Position numbers and translations under genes: made by a program
In this document: one piece after another, positions 17,190 through 25,578 of the stretch
How the letters are laid out: each line of letters starts with the position of its first letter
Position numbering within the stretch: the first letter of the stretch is position 1
Assembly (NCBI GenBank): GCA_964387025.1
Contig: CAYLUZ010000006.1
Location: 124,001-188,000, forward strand
DNA length: 64,000 nt
Origin: PNON01 sp964387025
GTDB taxonomy: Bacteria; Chloroflexota; Anaerolineae; Anaerolineales; Anaerolineaceae
Direction of reading: 5' to 3'
Notes under the pieces: model-generated
Seen by the model: the letters and a program-made list of their open reading frames with translations, nothing else
Database searches by the model: none
Told to the model about the DNA's origin: nothing

Positions 17190-18598
17190 CGTAGATCTTT
17201 ATTTATATTATTTATTCCCCGCTCATAATATTCCATAAATACATCAAATCCGTTGACATTAAAGCGCGTACTTTTAACATCCTTCAGTTTATTTGCCATT
17301 TCAGAAGCCAGTTCCTGGTGCGATGCCATTTCAAGTAACACAGTTACTTGTGCTGCATATCCTATATTATTTCTGGGTTCAATTCGATTAAGCTCGTCAA
17401 AGAACCAACCACAGGATGTGAACATTTTTTGGCGGGCGACCTGGGATTCCATCAAAGCTGTTAACCATTTAACCTCCTTAGTGTCAAGTTTATGATCGGA
17501 ATATTCCTTTCCGAACTGCTCAATCGTCTTATCTCCCAACATAACATTGATATATTCATTCCTCATTTCATAGGGATCTGGGGAGATCCGCAATGCTTCG
17601 GTCTCAAAAATTTTATCCAGGCATTCTGCGATTTCATTCAATGCTTTCCTCAGTGGTGCTTTCCAGGCGCTGCCTGGGGTACAACTGCATTCCTCAGTCC
17701 ACCTGGAAACTCCATGGTGGCAGCTCCACGATGTTCTTGGGCGAATCTTTGTGGTGAACTTCGCAGGATGATCGAAAAGGTATTTTCCTGGATAAGTATA
17801 TTGAACAGATCCACCTAAAACCGATCCGCTCAAGAGTCGTTGCAGGAATTTATCTCGAAATTTTTGGTGGTGACCATACAATTCACCATCCGATGCAGCG
17901 ATAATTAATTCCTCTTTCCTATTGTTCCGATAGTAAGGTAATAAGAATTCAACTAAAAATCGGTCCGCATTGGATGTTGCCCCGGGATCGAAACTGATGC
18001 GTGTGCTGATATCCATCTGATAAAAGAAAACAGCAATGGTTTTTCCGTTTGAAAGATTTACCAAGTATGGTCGTGAAGTATCTAACCCGTTTTCTTCAGT
18101 TTGCCACGGTGCCAGAATGGTGTATTTGATTCCATGTTCAGATAGTATTTCAAGGGTTCTATCGTCTACAGCAGTCTCAGGCAACCACATTCCTGCAGGG
18201 TTGTGACCAAAGCGATGATTAAAATCTGCAATACCCCACATTATTTGGGTCTGTTTATCACGTTCACTTGCAAGTGGTAATATGGCATGGTTATAAGCCT
18301 GCGCTATCGCATTACTGATTCCAAATTTTAAATAATTTTGGTTTTCTTGATCAAGAATTGCCTGATAAGTTGTTGGATCGTATGTTTCCATCCACCTGAA
18401 AAGCGTTGGGCCAATATTAAAACTGATCTTCTCGAAATTACAAAGTTCGGCATTTGGTCTATAGCATTCAGCATGGATTCTTTCGTTCCAATTATTATAG
18501 GGGGCAACTCCAGATTCATTTGGAATCAGTCCTGTGATCGCGTCTTCACGTGGTGGTTGGTAAAAATGACCATGAATACAAAAATATCGCTGACTCAT
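17177..18598 (-). CDS. GH57-family glycoside hydrolase (DUF3536 type)
   Basis: Protein of 473 residues starting with the GH57 motif HGHFYQPPRED. The likely nucleophile is E141 in MWLPETAVDD, and the acid/base Asp is D237 in AASDGELYGHH, both at the usual order and distance. The C-terminal helical part resembles the DUF3536 domain found on many GH57 alpha-glucanases. No signal peptide, so it should act in the cytoplasm. It is translationally coupled to the upstream epimerase-like gene (ATGA overlap at 18595-18598). GH57 members include amylases, branching enzymes and 4-alpha-glucanotransferases; the exact activity is open. Confidence 0.88.
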   Translation of the reverse strand: MSQRYFCIHGHFYQPPREDAITGLIPNESGVAPYNNWNERIHAECYRPNAELCNFEKISFNIGPTLFRWMETYDPTTYQAILDQENQNYLKFGISNAIAQAYNHAILPLASERDKQTQIMWGIADFNHRFGHNPAGMWLPETAVDDRTLEILSEHGIKYTILAPWQTEENGLDTSRPYLVNLSNGKTIAVFFYQMDISTRISFDPGATSNADRFLVEFLLPYYRNNRKEELIIAASDGELYGHHQKFRDKFLQRLLSGSVLGGSVQYTYPGKYLFDHPAKFTTKIRPRTSWSCHHGVSRWTEECSCTPGSAWKAPLRKALNEIAECLDKIFETEALRISPDPYEMRNEYINVMLGDKTIEQFGKEYSDHKLDTKEVKWLTALMESQVARQKMFTSCGWFFDELNRIEPRNNIGYAAQVTVLLEMASHQELASEMANKLKDVKSTRFNVNGFDVFMEYYERGINNINKDLRYNK

Positions 18599-19530
18599 GA
18601 TGGTTTTTTATAGAATTCTTTGTACGGAAATGTGCGTTTCCCGGGCTTCAAATAACCAATTTTTTGTGCGAACCTGGCTGGTAAGATCCCAAATTCTCTT
18701 GGAAGACTATCGATCGTGCAGGTTCGACTTGCTGACAAATAATCCAACCAGAAGGTGGAGACCGGAAAGGATGGAAATGCGTTTTCCATTATGACTGTAA
18801 AAAACCTTAAATATGCGGGATGAATTGTGACAATTCTCTTTTTTAACCCAATTTTCTGTTTCACGATTTGAACGATTTCCTGGATGGTCAAATATTCTCC
18901 CCCTCCAACTTCATACACCTTGTTTCGGGTCTTTTGATCATCCAGTGAACTGGTAATACACCCAACGAGATCTTCGATCCAGATTGGTTGTATCACATTA
19001 GAACCGTCTCCTGGGAGGAGGAAGAAAAATGGGATTGCTTGCATCAATGTTCGGATTCCTTCTGTCAAGTGATCCGAAGGACCATAAACCAGGGCAGTCC
19101 TGAATATTGTGTAATCAACTCCACACGCTTTTATATAGTTTTCGGAAATACCTTTTGTTTTTAAGGTAGGGTACGCAGATGCACGGTCAGCATCCAGATG
19201 GCTGAGATAGATGATTCTATCCACACCTGTTTCAGCAGCTGCTCTGCTGATGGCTTTGGTGGATTCGATATCGATCTTTAAGAGGTCTGTCTTACTTCCT
19301 TTATTCTCACCAGTAACAAGATGGATGACGGTTTGGACATCCTTCATTGCAGCCCGGATCCCACGCAGGTCCATTAGGCTAGCAACAACCACATCCACAG
19401 GTACTCCCCGTGGTAAGTTAGGTGTCTTTTTGGATGGTTTGATCAGACTTCTAACTTCATATCCTGAACTTATAAGTTGACGGATTAATGCCTGGCCAAC
19501 GAATCCGGTGCCACCGGTAACTAGTATCAT
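18595..19530 (-). CDS. NAD(P)-binding epimerase/NDUFA9-like protein
   Basis: About 311 residues beginning MILVTGGTGFVGQALI, an atypical short-chain dehydrogenase Rossmann start (GGTGFVG). The usual YxxxK is replaced by a Tyr/Lys pattern around YPTLKTKGISE, as in NDUFA9/NmrA-like atypical SDRs, several of which bind NAD(P)H without known catalysis. The start at 19530 rather than the ATG at 19584 is supported by a TATAAT ending 7 bases upstream, giving a leaderless mRNA. Relation to the GH57 partner in the same operon is unknown. Confidence 0.82.
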   Translation of the reverse strand: MILVTGGTGFVGQALIRQLISSGYEVRSLIKPSKKTPNLPRGVPVDVVVASLMDLRGIRAAMKDVQTVIHLVTGENKGSKTDLLKIDIESTKAISRAAAETGVDRIIYLSHLDADRASAYPTLKTKGISENYIKACGVDYTIFRTALVYGPSDHLTEGIRTLMQAIPFFFLLPGDGSNVIQPIWIEDLVGCITSSLDDQKTRNKVYEVGGGEYLTIQEIVQIVKQKIGLKKRIVTIHPAYLRFFTVIMENAFPSFPVSTFWLDYLSASRTCTIDSLPREFGILPARFAQKIGYLKPGKRTFPYKEFYKKPS

Positions 19531-19537
19531 AGACAGT

Positions 19538-19543
19538 ATTATA
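19538..19543 (-). promoter_or_regulatory. -10 box for the epimerase-GH57 operon, leaderless
   Basis: Minus-strand TATAAT with only seven bases before the ATG at 19530. The expected start of transcription falls on the start codon. The -35 region is weak (CTGAAC-like). Confidence 0.65.
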
Positions 19544-19640
19544 GCAGAGCAACCAATCTGTTCAGGCGCAAAATTCTCTGGCAAACAACTTGCATCAAAA
19601 TCCTATATAAAATATCAACAATTAATAAGGTAGATATTCC

Positions 19641-20948
19641 ATGAATCCACTACCAATCCCTTTAAATAACTCTCGTGTCGGTTTTCATTATTTTCAGGAT
19701 TCTTACCATTTTCGGGAAATTGATATTACCACATGGCTACCGAAGATCCAGCAATTGAATTCTTCCTGGCTCATTTTGGACGCTCCGCAAGACCGTGCAA
19801 TTCCTGAATTGTTTATTACTACTCTTATTTCAAATAATATTGAACCTGTTGTTCACTTTAATATTGATTTAACAACGCCTCCCTCCCTCGTTGATATTAA
19901 GTTGTTACTTGAAAGCTATGCGAAGTGGGGAGTTCATTATGTTATGATCTTTGACAGGCCAAATGTAAAGTCTTCATGGGCTTCCACGTCATGGGCCCAG
20001 CATGATCTGGTAGAAAGATTTTTAGATAGATTTATACCTATTGCCAATGCTGTTCTACAGGTTGGATTATTCCCCATATTTCCACCGCTTGAGCCTGGAG
20101 GAGATTACTGGGACACATCTTTTTTAAAGAGCGCACTTGAAAGTCTAAAAAGACGGGGAAAATCAGATATTTTGGACAACCTGATTCTTTCAGCTACTGC
20201 TTCATTTTCACCGAACGGATTGAATTGGGGATCAGGTGGACCTGAAAGATGGCCAGGAGCGCGACCTTACACCACTTCAGAAACCAACGAAGATCAGCGC
20301 GGCTTCTGTATTTATGAATGGTATAACGCAATCTCTCATTCGATCCTGCAGAAAGTTCTTCCATTAATTCTTGTGCAAGTAGGTGATAAAGACGATCCAA
20401 ATTCCCAACTACAAAACTATTTGCAGGTCTTCCAGATCATGAACAATGAGACCGTAAATTTGCCTGGTTCAGTTGAAAACAAGCTTGACCCATTACCAGA
20501 AAATGTCCTAGCTTGTAGTTTCCGTTTAGTGCCCCAAAATACGGGTGGAAAATCTGAATCAAGTTCATTCTTTTCTAATGATCAGGAACCGACCGCAATA
20601 CAATCTTCAGTACAGCAATGGATACTTTCCAGAAAAACAGGTGAAAAAACACGAAACGAGCCTTTAAGTGAAAATATCCATCCCTTACAGCATTATTTAT
20701 TGTTACCTGCTTATGAATGGGGAATATCCGAATGGCATTTGGATGTAATCAAGCCATTTGTGAAAAGATATCTACCAACAATTGGATTTTCACTATCAGA
20801 AGCAGCTTTAGCAGCAAAAGTGACAGTTGTTGGTGGGCTCCAATCCTTCCCGGAAGACTCGTTACAGTTTCTTCGAACATCCGGTTGTGTCGTCGACCGG
20901 ATCAGTGGCGATGGCACTACTATTGCATCACAACTCGCAGAGAGGTGA
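19641..20948 (+). CDS. Uncharacterised protein, possible TIM-barrel glycosidase-like fold
   Basis: Protein of 435 residues, not assigned to a named family. Alternating segments such as WLILDAPQD, IEPVVHFNID, VHYVMIFDRPN and GLFPIFPPLEPGGDYWD read like successive strands of a beta/alpha barrel with acidic and aromatic residues at strand ends, as in cell-wall or cellulase-like glycosidases. This is inference from pattern only. There is no signal peptide or membrane helix. The last 120 residues look like a separate domain. AAGG lies before the ATG. It ends 4 bases before the ftsZ start, so the two are co-translated; that link is the best clue to its role. Confidence 0.6.
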   Translation: MNPLPIPLNNSRVGFHYFQDSYHFREIDITTWLPKIQQLNSSWLILDAPQDRAIPELFITTLISNNIEPVVHFNIDLTTPPSLVDIKLLLESYAKWGVHYVMIFDRPNVKSSWASTSWAQHDLVERFLDRFIPIANAVLQVGLFPIFPPLEPGGDYWDTSFLKSALESLKRRGKSDILDNLILSATASFSPNGLNWGSGGPERWPGARPYTTSETNEDQRGFCIYEWYNAISHSILQKVLPLILVQVGDKDDPNSQLQNYLQVFQIMNNETVNLPGSVENKLDPLPENVLACSFRLVPQNTGGKSESSSFFSNDQEPTAIQSSVQQWILSRKTGEKTRNEPLSENIHPLQHYLLLPAYEWGISEWHLDVIKPFVKRYLPTIGFSLSEAALAAKVTVVGGLQSFPEDSLQFLRTSGCVVDRISGDGTTIASQLAER

Positions 20949-20952
20949 AACT

Positions 20953-22149
20953 ATGATCAGCAGCTCTACTCAGATACAGCACACTCCAATTTATGCAAAA
21001 CAACCCGTCCTAAAAGTGATCGGTTTGGGTGGCGGAGGTTGCAATGCAATTAATCGCATGGTTGAACTAGGTATTAATGGTGTTGATTTTATTGGTGCCA
21101 ATACAGACCACCAGGCCTTAAAAGCCTGCCACGCACAGACAACAATACAGCTCGGTCCTAAATGTACACGTGGGTTGGGATCTGGTGGTAATCCCCAAAT
21201 TGGTGAAAATGCTGCTGAAGAAAGCGCAAGGGATATAGCCCGAGCTCTTGAAGGTGCTGATATGGTATTCCTCACTGCTGGTATGGGAGGTGGCACCGGA
21301 ACAGGTTCAATTGCAGTGGCAGCAAAAATTGCCAAGGCACTTGGCGCAGTTACAGTTGGTATTGTTTCAACTCCTTTCTCATTCGAAATGGGCCGCAGGC
21401 AGCGTAATGCAAACGATGGCCTTTCCAAACTACGTCTGTATTCAGATACTCTGATTACAGTTCCCAATGACAAACTCTTGCATGTTGCGCCAAAAGATTT
21501 GCCAATGGAATTAGCCTTTCGTTTGGCAGATGATGTTCTCAGGCAGGGGATCCAGGGAATTGCTGAGCTCATTACTCTGCCAGGAATGATTAATGTTGAT
21601 TTTGCCCATGTCCGTAATGTAATGCAGATGGGTGGTGGCTCGCTCCTTTCCATGGGTCAAGGCGAAGGTATGGACAAAGCGCGTAAAGCAATAGATCAAG
21701 CCCTTCATCATCCCCTCCTTGAATCTGTTAACTTATACTCTGCAGGTGGAATCATCGCAAATTTCACAGGTGGTCGAGACCTGACTTTTATAGAAGTCAC
21801 AGAAGCTCTCACCTATCTTCAAGATTTGACCGGCAACCAGGCTGATGTTATACCCGGTTTCACAGTGGATGACCGCCTGGATGAAAGGGCACAAGTGATA
21901 TTAATTGTTACCGGTCTTGGTGGAACTGCAGTTGATAATACATTATTTGCTCCCCGAAATTCAGCAGTAAATGTAGATAATCAATCTGTAAAACCTGTTG
22001 AAGTTCATGAACGGGAAATATCTCTTGATTTTGACCAACCGATAGACCAGTATTCACCCACAAGTCAGGAGCTGCCTAATTTGCCTTCAAATTTAGATCT
22101 TCCTGCATTTCTCCGTCGCCGGTCTAGAATTACTTCACAGGAACATTAA
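20953..22149 (+). CDS. ftsZ: FtsZ-family tubulin-like GTPase with altered T7 loop
   Basis: About 398 residues; the start is chosen by the AGAGGTGA site and rejects an overlapping in-frame ATG at 20827. GTP-binding features are present: GLGGGGCNAINRM near 24-36, the tubulin signature GGGTGTG at 112-118, and PNDKLL. The T7 loop reads NVDFAHVR, with N214 and D216 kept but H219 where E. coli FtsZ has catalytic D212. The C-terminal linker ends in LPAFLRRR, resembling the tail that binds membrane tethers. It is not in a dcw cluster; genes on both sides are small or uncharacterised. It could be the sole FtsZ or a second paralogue. Confidence 0.93.
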   Translation: MISSSTQIQHTPIYAKQPVLKVIGLGGGGCNAINRMVELGINGVDFIGANTDHQALKACHAQTTIQLGPKCTRGLGSGGNPQIGENAAEESARDIARALEGADMVFLTAGMGGGTGTGSIAVAAKIAKALGAVTVGIVSTPFSFEMGRRQRNANDGLSKLRLYSDTLITVPNDKLLHVAPKDLPMELAFRLADDVLRQGIQGIAELITLPGMINVDFAHVRNVMQMGGGSLLSMGQGEGMDKARKAIDQALHHPLLESVNLYSAGGIIANFTGGRDLTFIEVTEALTYLQDLTGNQADVIPGFTVDDRLDERAQVILIVTGLGGTAVDNTLFAPRNSAVNVDNQSVKPVEVHEREISLDFDQPIDQYSPTSQELPNLPSNLDLPAFLRRRSRITSQEH

Positions 22150-22152
22150 CTT

Positions 22153-22380
22153 ATGAATGCAGAGATCCTTTCAAAAGTGTGTGTGCAAGTTTATAGTAAG
22201 TATCCTGAGGTTAATGGAATTCGACCAAAGGTACATGCTCAGACAAAAGTAGGAGGAACAAACCATCTCCTTATTTTTACGGGCACTGCAAAATCTTCCA
22301 GCGGAAAAGTCCTACCCAGAGTACTGAGGGTTGTCGTAACAGATGATGGAAAGATAATCAAAGTAACAACGTCAAAATAA
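22153..22380 (+). CDS. Small uncharacterised protein downstream of ftsZ
   Basis: Protein of 75 residues, starting 3 bases after the ftsZ stop and preceded by AGGAA. It reads as a small alpha/beta domain: a helix (ILSKVCVQVYSKYPEV) then strands (NHLLIFTGTAK, RVLRVVVTDDGKIIKVTTS). It is basic and soluble. No family is recognised. The tight spacing implies co-translation with FtsZ and perhaps a regulatory partner. Confidence 0.6.
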   Translation: MNAEILSKVCVQVYSKYPEVNGIRPKVHAQTKVGGTNHLLIFTGTAKSSSGKVLPRVLRVVVTDDGKIIKVTTSK

Positions 22381-22399
22381 TTATTCAGTATTGAGTGAG

Positions 22400-22618
22400 A
22401 TGATGAACATTCAAAACAGCTTCAATAAGATAGAAGTAACTGCCTGGGATTGGATCATTAAACTAATGACAGAATCTCCGTTTTTTCGTTCAGTAATAAA
22501 ACGAGGCTTTAATCTGATAAAAGATAAGGAAATTGTCTGGCTCGCCGGGTTATTCCTGGCTTGGGTCAGTGCAGGAATAACTGTAGGTTACTTTCTAGGT
22601 TTTTCCGGTATGCGATAG
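22400..22618 (+). CDS. Small single-span membrane protein, end of ftsZ operon
   Basis: About 72 residues, starting MMNIQNSFNKIEVTAW. An in-frame TTG at 22391 is an alternative start; ATG at 22400 or 22403 follows GAGTGAG. The N-terminal 45 residues are charged and helical (FFRSVIKRGFNLIKDKE), followed by one hydrophobic segment IVWLAGLFLAWVSAGITVGY. A cytoplasmic helix plus membrane anchor would suit a tether or regulator of the FtsZ homologue, but this is inference. A clear terminator follows, ending the four-gene unit. Confidence 0.55.
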   Translation: MMNIQNSFNKIEVTAWDWIIKLMTESPFFRSVIKRGFNLIKDKEIVWLAGLFLAWVSAGITVGYFLGFSGMR

Positions 22619-22631
22619 TTTTTAACATATG

Positions 22632-22657
22632 AAAACCTCCCTGATAGGGAGGTTTTT
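22632..22657 (+). terminator. Rho-independent terminator of the ftsZ operon
   Basis: AAAACCTCCCT (22632-22642) pairs with AGGGAGGTTTT (22646-22656) around a 3-base loop, followed by a T-rich tract. Confidence 0.92.
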
Positions 22658-22724
22658 TATTTATATTATAATAAGGCACTTTTATATAAGGAAACTATTA
22701 GTTTGCAGAATTCGGAGTTATTAA

Positions 22725-23627
22725 TTGAAACCTCATAATAATGAATCGACGGAAAAAAGCTTTATCCTCTCATTAAGCCTTACAGCTGTCATTTTTATTG
22801 CAGAATTGATAGGCGGTATTTGGACTGGCAGCTTGGCATTGATCTCTGATTCAGCTCATGTATTTTTGGATGTCTTTGCCCTTGGTATCAGTTTTATTGC
22901 AATGCGCTATGCCGCCAAACCCCCGGACACAAGGCATACATATGGTTTCCATCGCTTTGAGGTGCTTGCCGCATTAGTTAATGGAGTTACTTTAGTGGTG
23001 ATAGCTCTGGTCATTTTCTATGAATCATATAAACGTTTTTTCAATCCTGGTGAAATAAAAAGCGGTTATATGCTGATAATTGCCTTTGTTGGATTAGTAG
23101 TAAATTTACTGGTGGCATTTATTTTGCGAAAAGAAAGCCATGCTGGTCATGATCATGGTCCACAGGATATCAATGTACATAGTGCATATTTACACGTTAT
23201 TGGGGATACTTTGTCATCGGTGGGAGTGATCATTGCAGCCGTTGTGATCTCTTTCACAAATTGGTTGTGGCTTGATCCGGTTATTAGTATCATCATTGGA
23301 ATTATCATCCTTTCTGGAGCATATAGAGTCTCACGGAATGCACTCCATATATTGCTCGAAGGTACTCCGGATGATCTTGAAGTTTCCAGTGTGCAATCTT
23401 CCCTTGAATCCTTTTTGGACGTGGATGAAATCCATGACCTTCACATATGGAATATTTGTTCCGGTCATGTTGCTTTGAGTGCCCATATTGTCACCAGAGT
23501 GGATACAATTTTTCAAAGGGAAACAATGCTGATGGGGATTAAGAAATTATTGATCGACAAATACCGGATTGAGCATGTGACTCTCCAGATTGAACAGCAA
23601 AAGTGTTTTCAAATGGATTGTACATAA
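22725..23627 (+). CDS. Cation diffusion facilitator (CDF) metal efflux transporter
   Basis: Protein of 300 residues with six membrane helices. The metal site has DSAHVFLD in TM2 and HVIGD in TM5, giving the HD-HD set typical of Zn/Cd exporters. A His-rich cytoplasmic loop (HAGHDHG) precedes TM5. The C-terminal ferredoxin-like domain is present (DEIHDLHIWNICSGHVALSAH). The start is TTG at 22725 with GGAG 7 bases upstream; no in-frame ATG exists until inside the domain, so a TTG start is needed. Likely substrate is Zn2+, less surely Cd2+ or Co2+. Confidence 0.9.
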   Translation: MKPHNNESTEKSFILSLSLTAVIFIAELIGGIWTGSLALISDSAHVFLDVFALGISFIAMRYAAKPPDTRHTYGFHRFEVLAALVNGVTLVVIALVIFYESYKRFFNPGEIKSGYMLIIAFVGLVVNLLVAFILRKESHAGHDHGPQDINVHSAYLHVIGDTLSSVGVIIAAVVISFTNWLWLDPVISIIIGIIILSGAYRVSRNALHILLEGTPDDLEVSSVQSSLESFLDVDEIHDLHIWNICSGHVALSAHIVTRVDTIFQRETMLMGIKKLLIDKYRIEHVTLQIEQQKCFQMDCT

Positions 23628-23631
23628 AAAA

Positions 23632-23656
23632 GACGGAGAAGACAGGCTTCTCCGTC
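23632..23656 (-). terminator. Terminator of the superoxide dismutase gene
   Basis: GACGGAGAAG (23632-23641) pairs with CTTCTCCGTC (23647-23656). The run of A residues at 23625-23631 becomes the T-tract on the minus strand. Confidence 0.85.
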
Positions 23657-23671
23657 ATAATTACTACTTGC

Positions 23672-24289
23672 TTATTTTACTGCTTTATACAATTCACCTA
23701 CATAATCCCAATTAACGAGTGACCAGAATGCTTTTATATAATCTGCCCGACGATTCTGGTAATTAAGGTAATACGCATGCTCCCAAACATCGAGTCCTAG
23801 AAGTGGAGTAAAACCTTCCATCACCGGACTATCCTGGTTTGGAGTCGAATATACGGTCAATTTCTTAGTTTTATCAACCACAAGCCAGGCCCAGCCTGAT
23901 CCGAAACGGGTCAATCCAGCTTGGGAAAATTTCTCAACAAATCCATCGAAGTTACCAAAAATTGCAGTTATTTCTTTATCCAGGGAGCTGGATGGTTTTT
24001 TTGATCCACCAGGTGCGATCCATTTCCAGAATAGAGAATGGTTATAATGCCCTCCCCCATTATTCCGTACTGCTGTTCGTACGGCTTCCGGAACCATATC
24101 AAGGTGGGAAATTAGATCAAGTAGATCCTTCTTTTGCAAATCCTGATAATTGGCCAGCGCATTGTTCAAATTAGTAACATATGCTGCGTGGTGTTTTCCA
24201 TGGTGAATTTCCATTGTTTTTGTATCGATCATGGGTTCGAGTTCATTGAATTTAAAACCGAGTTCAGGTAATACATGTAAGCCAGACAT
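23672..24289 (-). CDS. sodA: Superoxide dismutase, Fe/Mn family
   Basis: About 205 residues. The start at 24289 has a strong GGAGGACTT site; an ATG at 24301 overlaps that site and is rejected. Metal ligands are recognisable: the first His in TMEIHHGKHH, the His in GGGHYNHSLFW, and the Asp and His in LDVWEHAYYL. GSGWAWL is also conserved. Fe and Mn forms cannot be separated confidently. It has no signal peptide, so it acts in the cytoplasm. It is monocistronic with terminators on both sides, and its presence agrees with aerobic growth on the cytochrome oxidase. Confidence 0.95.
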   Translation of the reverse strand: MSGLHVLPELGFKFNELEPMIDTKTMEIHHGKHHAAYVTNLNNALANYQDLQKKDLLDLISHLDMVPEAVRTAVRNNGGGHYNHSLFWKWIAPGGSKKPSSSLDKEITAIFGNFDGFVEKFSQAGLTRFGSGWAWLVVDKTKKLTVYSTPNQDSPVMEGFTPLLGLDVWEHAYYLNYQNRRADYIKAFWSLVNWDYVGELYKAVK

Positions 24290-24380
24290 TAAGTCCTCCA
24301 ATTTATTATTATTTATACTATTATTATCTTATTCGTCTGTTTATAATGGAAGCGTTGAACAAGTTTTGTATAAGGTAATA

Positions 24381-24412
24381 AATAAAGCCGGCATAATTTT
24401 GCCGGCTTTATT
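24381..24412 (-). terminator. Terminator of the NBR1-Ig lipoprotein gene
   Basis: AATAAAGCCGGC (24381-24392) pairs with GCCGGCTTTATT (24401-24412). The minus-strand message from the gene ending at 24431 would form it and continue into T residues. Confidence 0.85.
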
Positions 24413-24430
24413 AAATAAAACTGCGGGAAA

Positions 24431-25420
24431 TTACGGAGCTACACTAATATCTACGGATAATTGATTATTTCCTTCACTTTTTTCAGCGATTACATTATCC
24501 TCATCTGCGATACCTCTAAGGGATATGGAACCGTACCAGCTTGGAAAAGTATAGTCACAGGATTTTACAAATCCACCCGTCATAGATATAGATGGAATTA
24601 TCCAGGAACATTTGGGAGATAAAGCAGTTCCGACATACAACCTGACTTCAAACGGGGTGGACAAGCTCGTATCCCCGCTGTTATATATAGTAACTTTGAT
24701 TGTACATGGTACCCCCTTTTTCGGAGCCGGACAAGTTGTAATAGCATTGATTTTCAGGTCAGAAAGAAGAATAGGTTCAACGATAGGTGCTGGAACTTTG
24801 ATCCTGACCCAGAATGCTCCTTGCCCGCCATCTCCAATTCCAAATATTGTTCCGTCTGGAGCTTTTAGTCGGTAATTTCCCTGGTATGTCCCCTTGGCAT
24901 GGGGGGCTTTTAATTGGACTGATACATCAACCGAATTTCCCGGGGGAACAGTACCCGAAGTCAACTGAACTGAAGCAGGAGAATTCATCTGGTCGCCACT
25001 GTCAAAAATAAGTGAATAGCCAGATGTCCATGTACAAGAGCCATAATTAGTGATCCGCCATGTTTTTATAAAACTGGTATCAGCATTGACTTTTGTATCA
25101 TCTACATAGGTCACATCGATGACATTTCCTGCCAGGTTGCAAGGAGTCGGAATATTTGTTGAACTTGGCATTGTCGTATTGGTTGGTTGTAAAGTTGCCG
25201 TCGGTTGGATGGTACCGGTTGGTTGAATGGTTGGCGTAGTTGTTACTGTCGGTTGGAGCTGCCCAGCCAGGGCAGTCTGAGTAATTTGGATGCTCAGGGA
25301 TAATAATGTAGCATTGTAATCTGGCCCATTAGCAGTCGGGGTCGCATTGGTTGTGATTGGCATATTGCAAGCCATGGCCAGAAGGAAAGGAATTAACAAG
25401 CATATCAAGATTTTCTTCAT
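24431..25420 (-). CDS. Lipoprotein with NBR1-like Ig domain and CARDB-like domain
   Basis: Protein of 329 residues. The signal peptide ends LLAMAC, a lipobox. A Thr/Pro linker contains near-repeats of QPTGTI, QPTATL and QPTNTT. Then comes a domain around 100-210 with FIKTWRITNYGSCTW and GTYQGNYRLKAPDG, the pattern of the NBR1 central Ig-like domain common in Chloroflexota surface proteins. The last 110 residues resemble a CARDB adhesion module (ITTCPAPKKG, VTIYNSGDTSLS). It is probably surface-displayed; no enzymatic motif is seen. Four or more Cys may form disulfides. Confidence 0.78.
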   Translation of the reverse strand: MKKILICLLIPFLLAMACNMPITTNATPTANGPDYNATLLSLSIQITQTALAGQLQPTVTTTPTIQPTGTIQPTATLQPTNTTMPSSTNIPTPCNLAGNVIDVTYVDDTKVNADTSFIKTWRITNYGSCTWTSGYSLIFDSGDQMNSPASVQLTSGTVPPGNSVDVSVQLKAPHAKGTYQGNYRLKAPDGTIFGIGDGGQGAFWVRIKVPAPIVEPILLSDLKINAITTCPAPKKGVPCTIKVTIYNSGDTSLSTPFEVRLYVGTALSPKCSWIIPSISMTGGFVKSCDYTFPSWYGSISLRGIADEDNVIAEKSEGNNQLSVDISVAP

Positions 25421-25578
25421 TTGTCTGATCTCCTCAACTTATTTGATGGCTACTATAAAAGAATGTTGATAGTTTCGCCAAATCCCCAATCCATAGTACA
25501 ATTTTGACTCAATTCTCGTGTGAATCATCAATTAATAATATTATATACTGATTGTCAAGGCTAATTTCAAGGAAAACT

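Noticed and set aside
22741..22760. ATG at 22741 as start of the cation efflux gene
   Set aside because: It is out of frame with the transporter. TTG at 22725 has a proper ribosome site and is in frame.
24881..25290. GGTTGGATGGT-like near repeats as a CRISPR or satellite array
   Set aside because: They are in frame within the Thr/Pro linker of the lipoprotein gene and encode QPT-type units.
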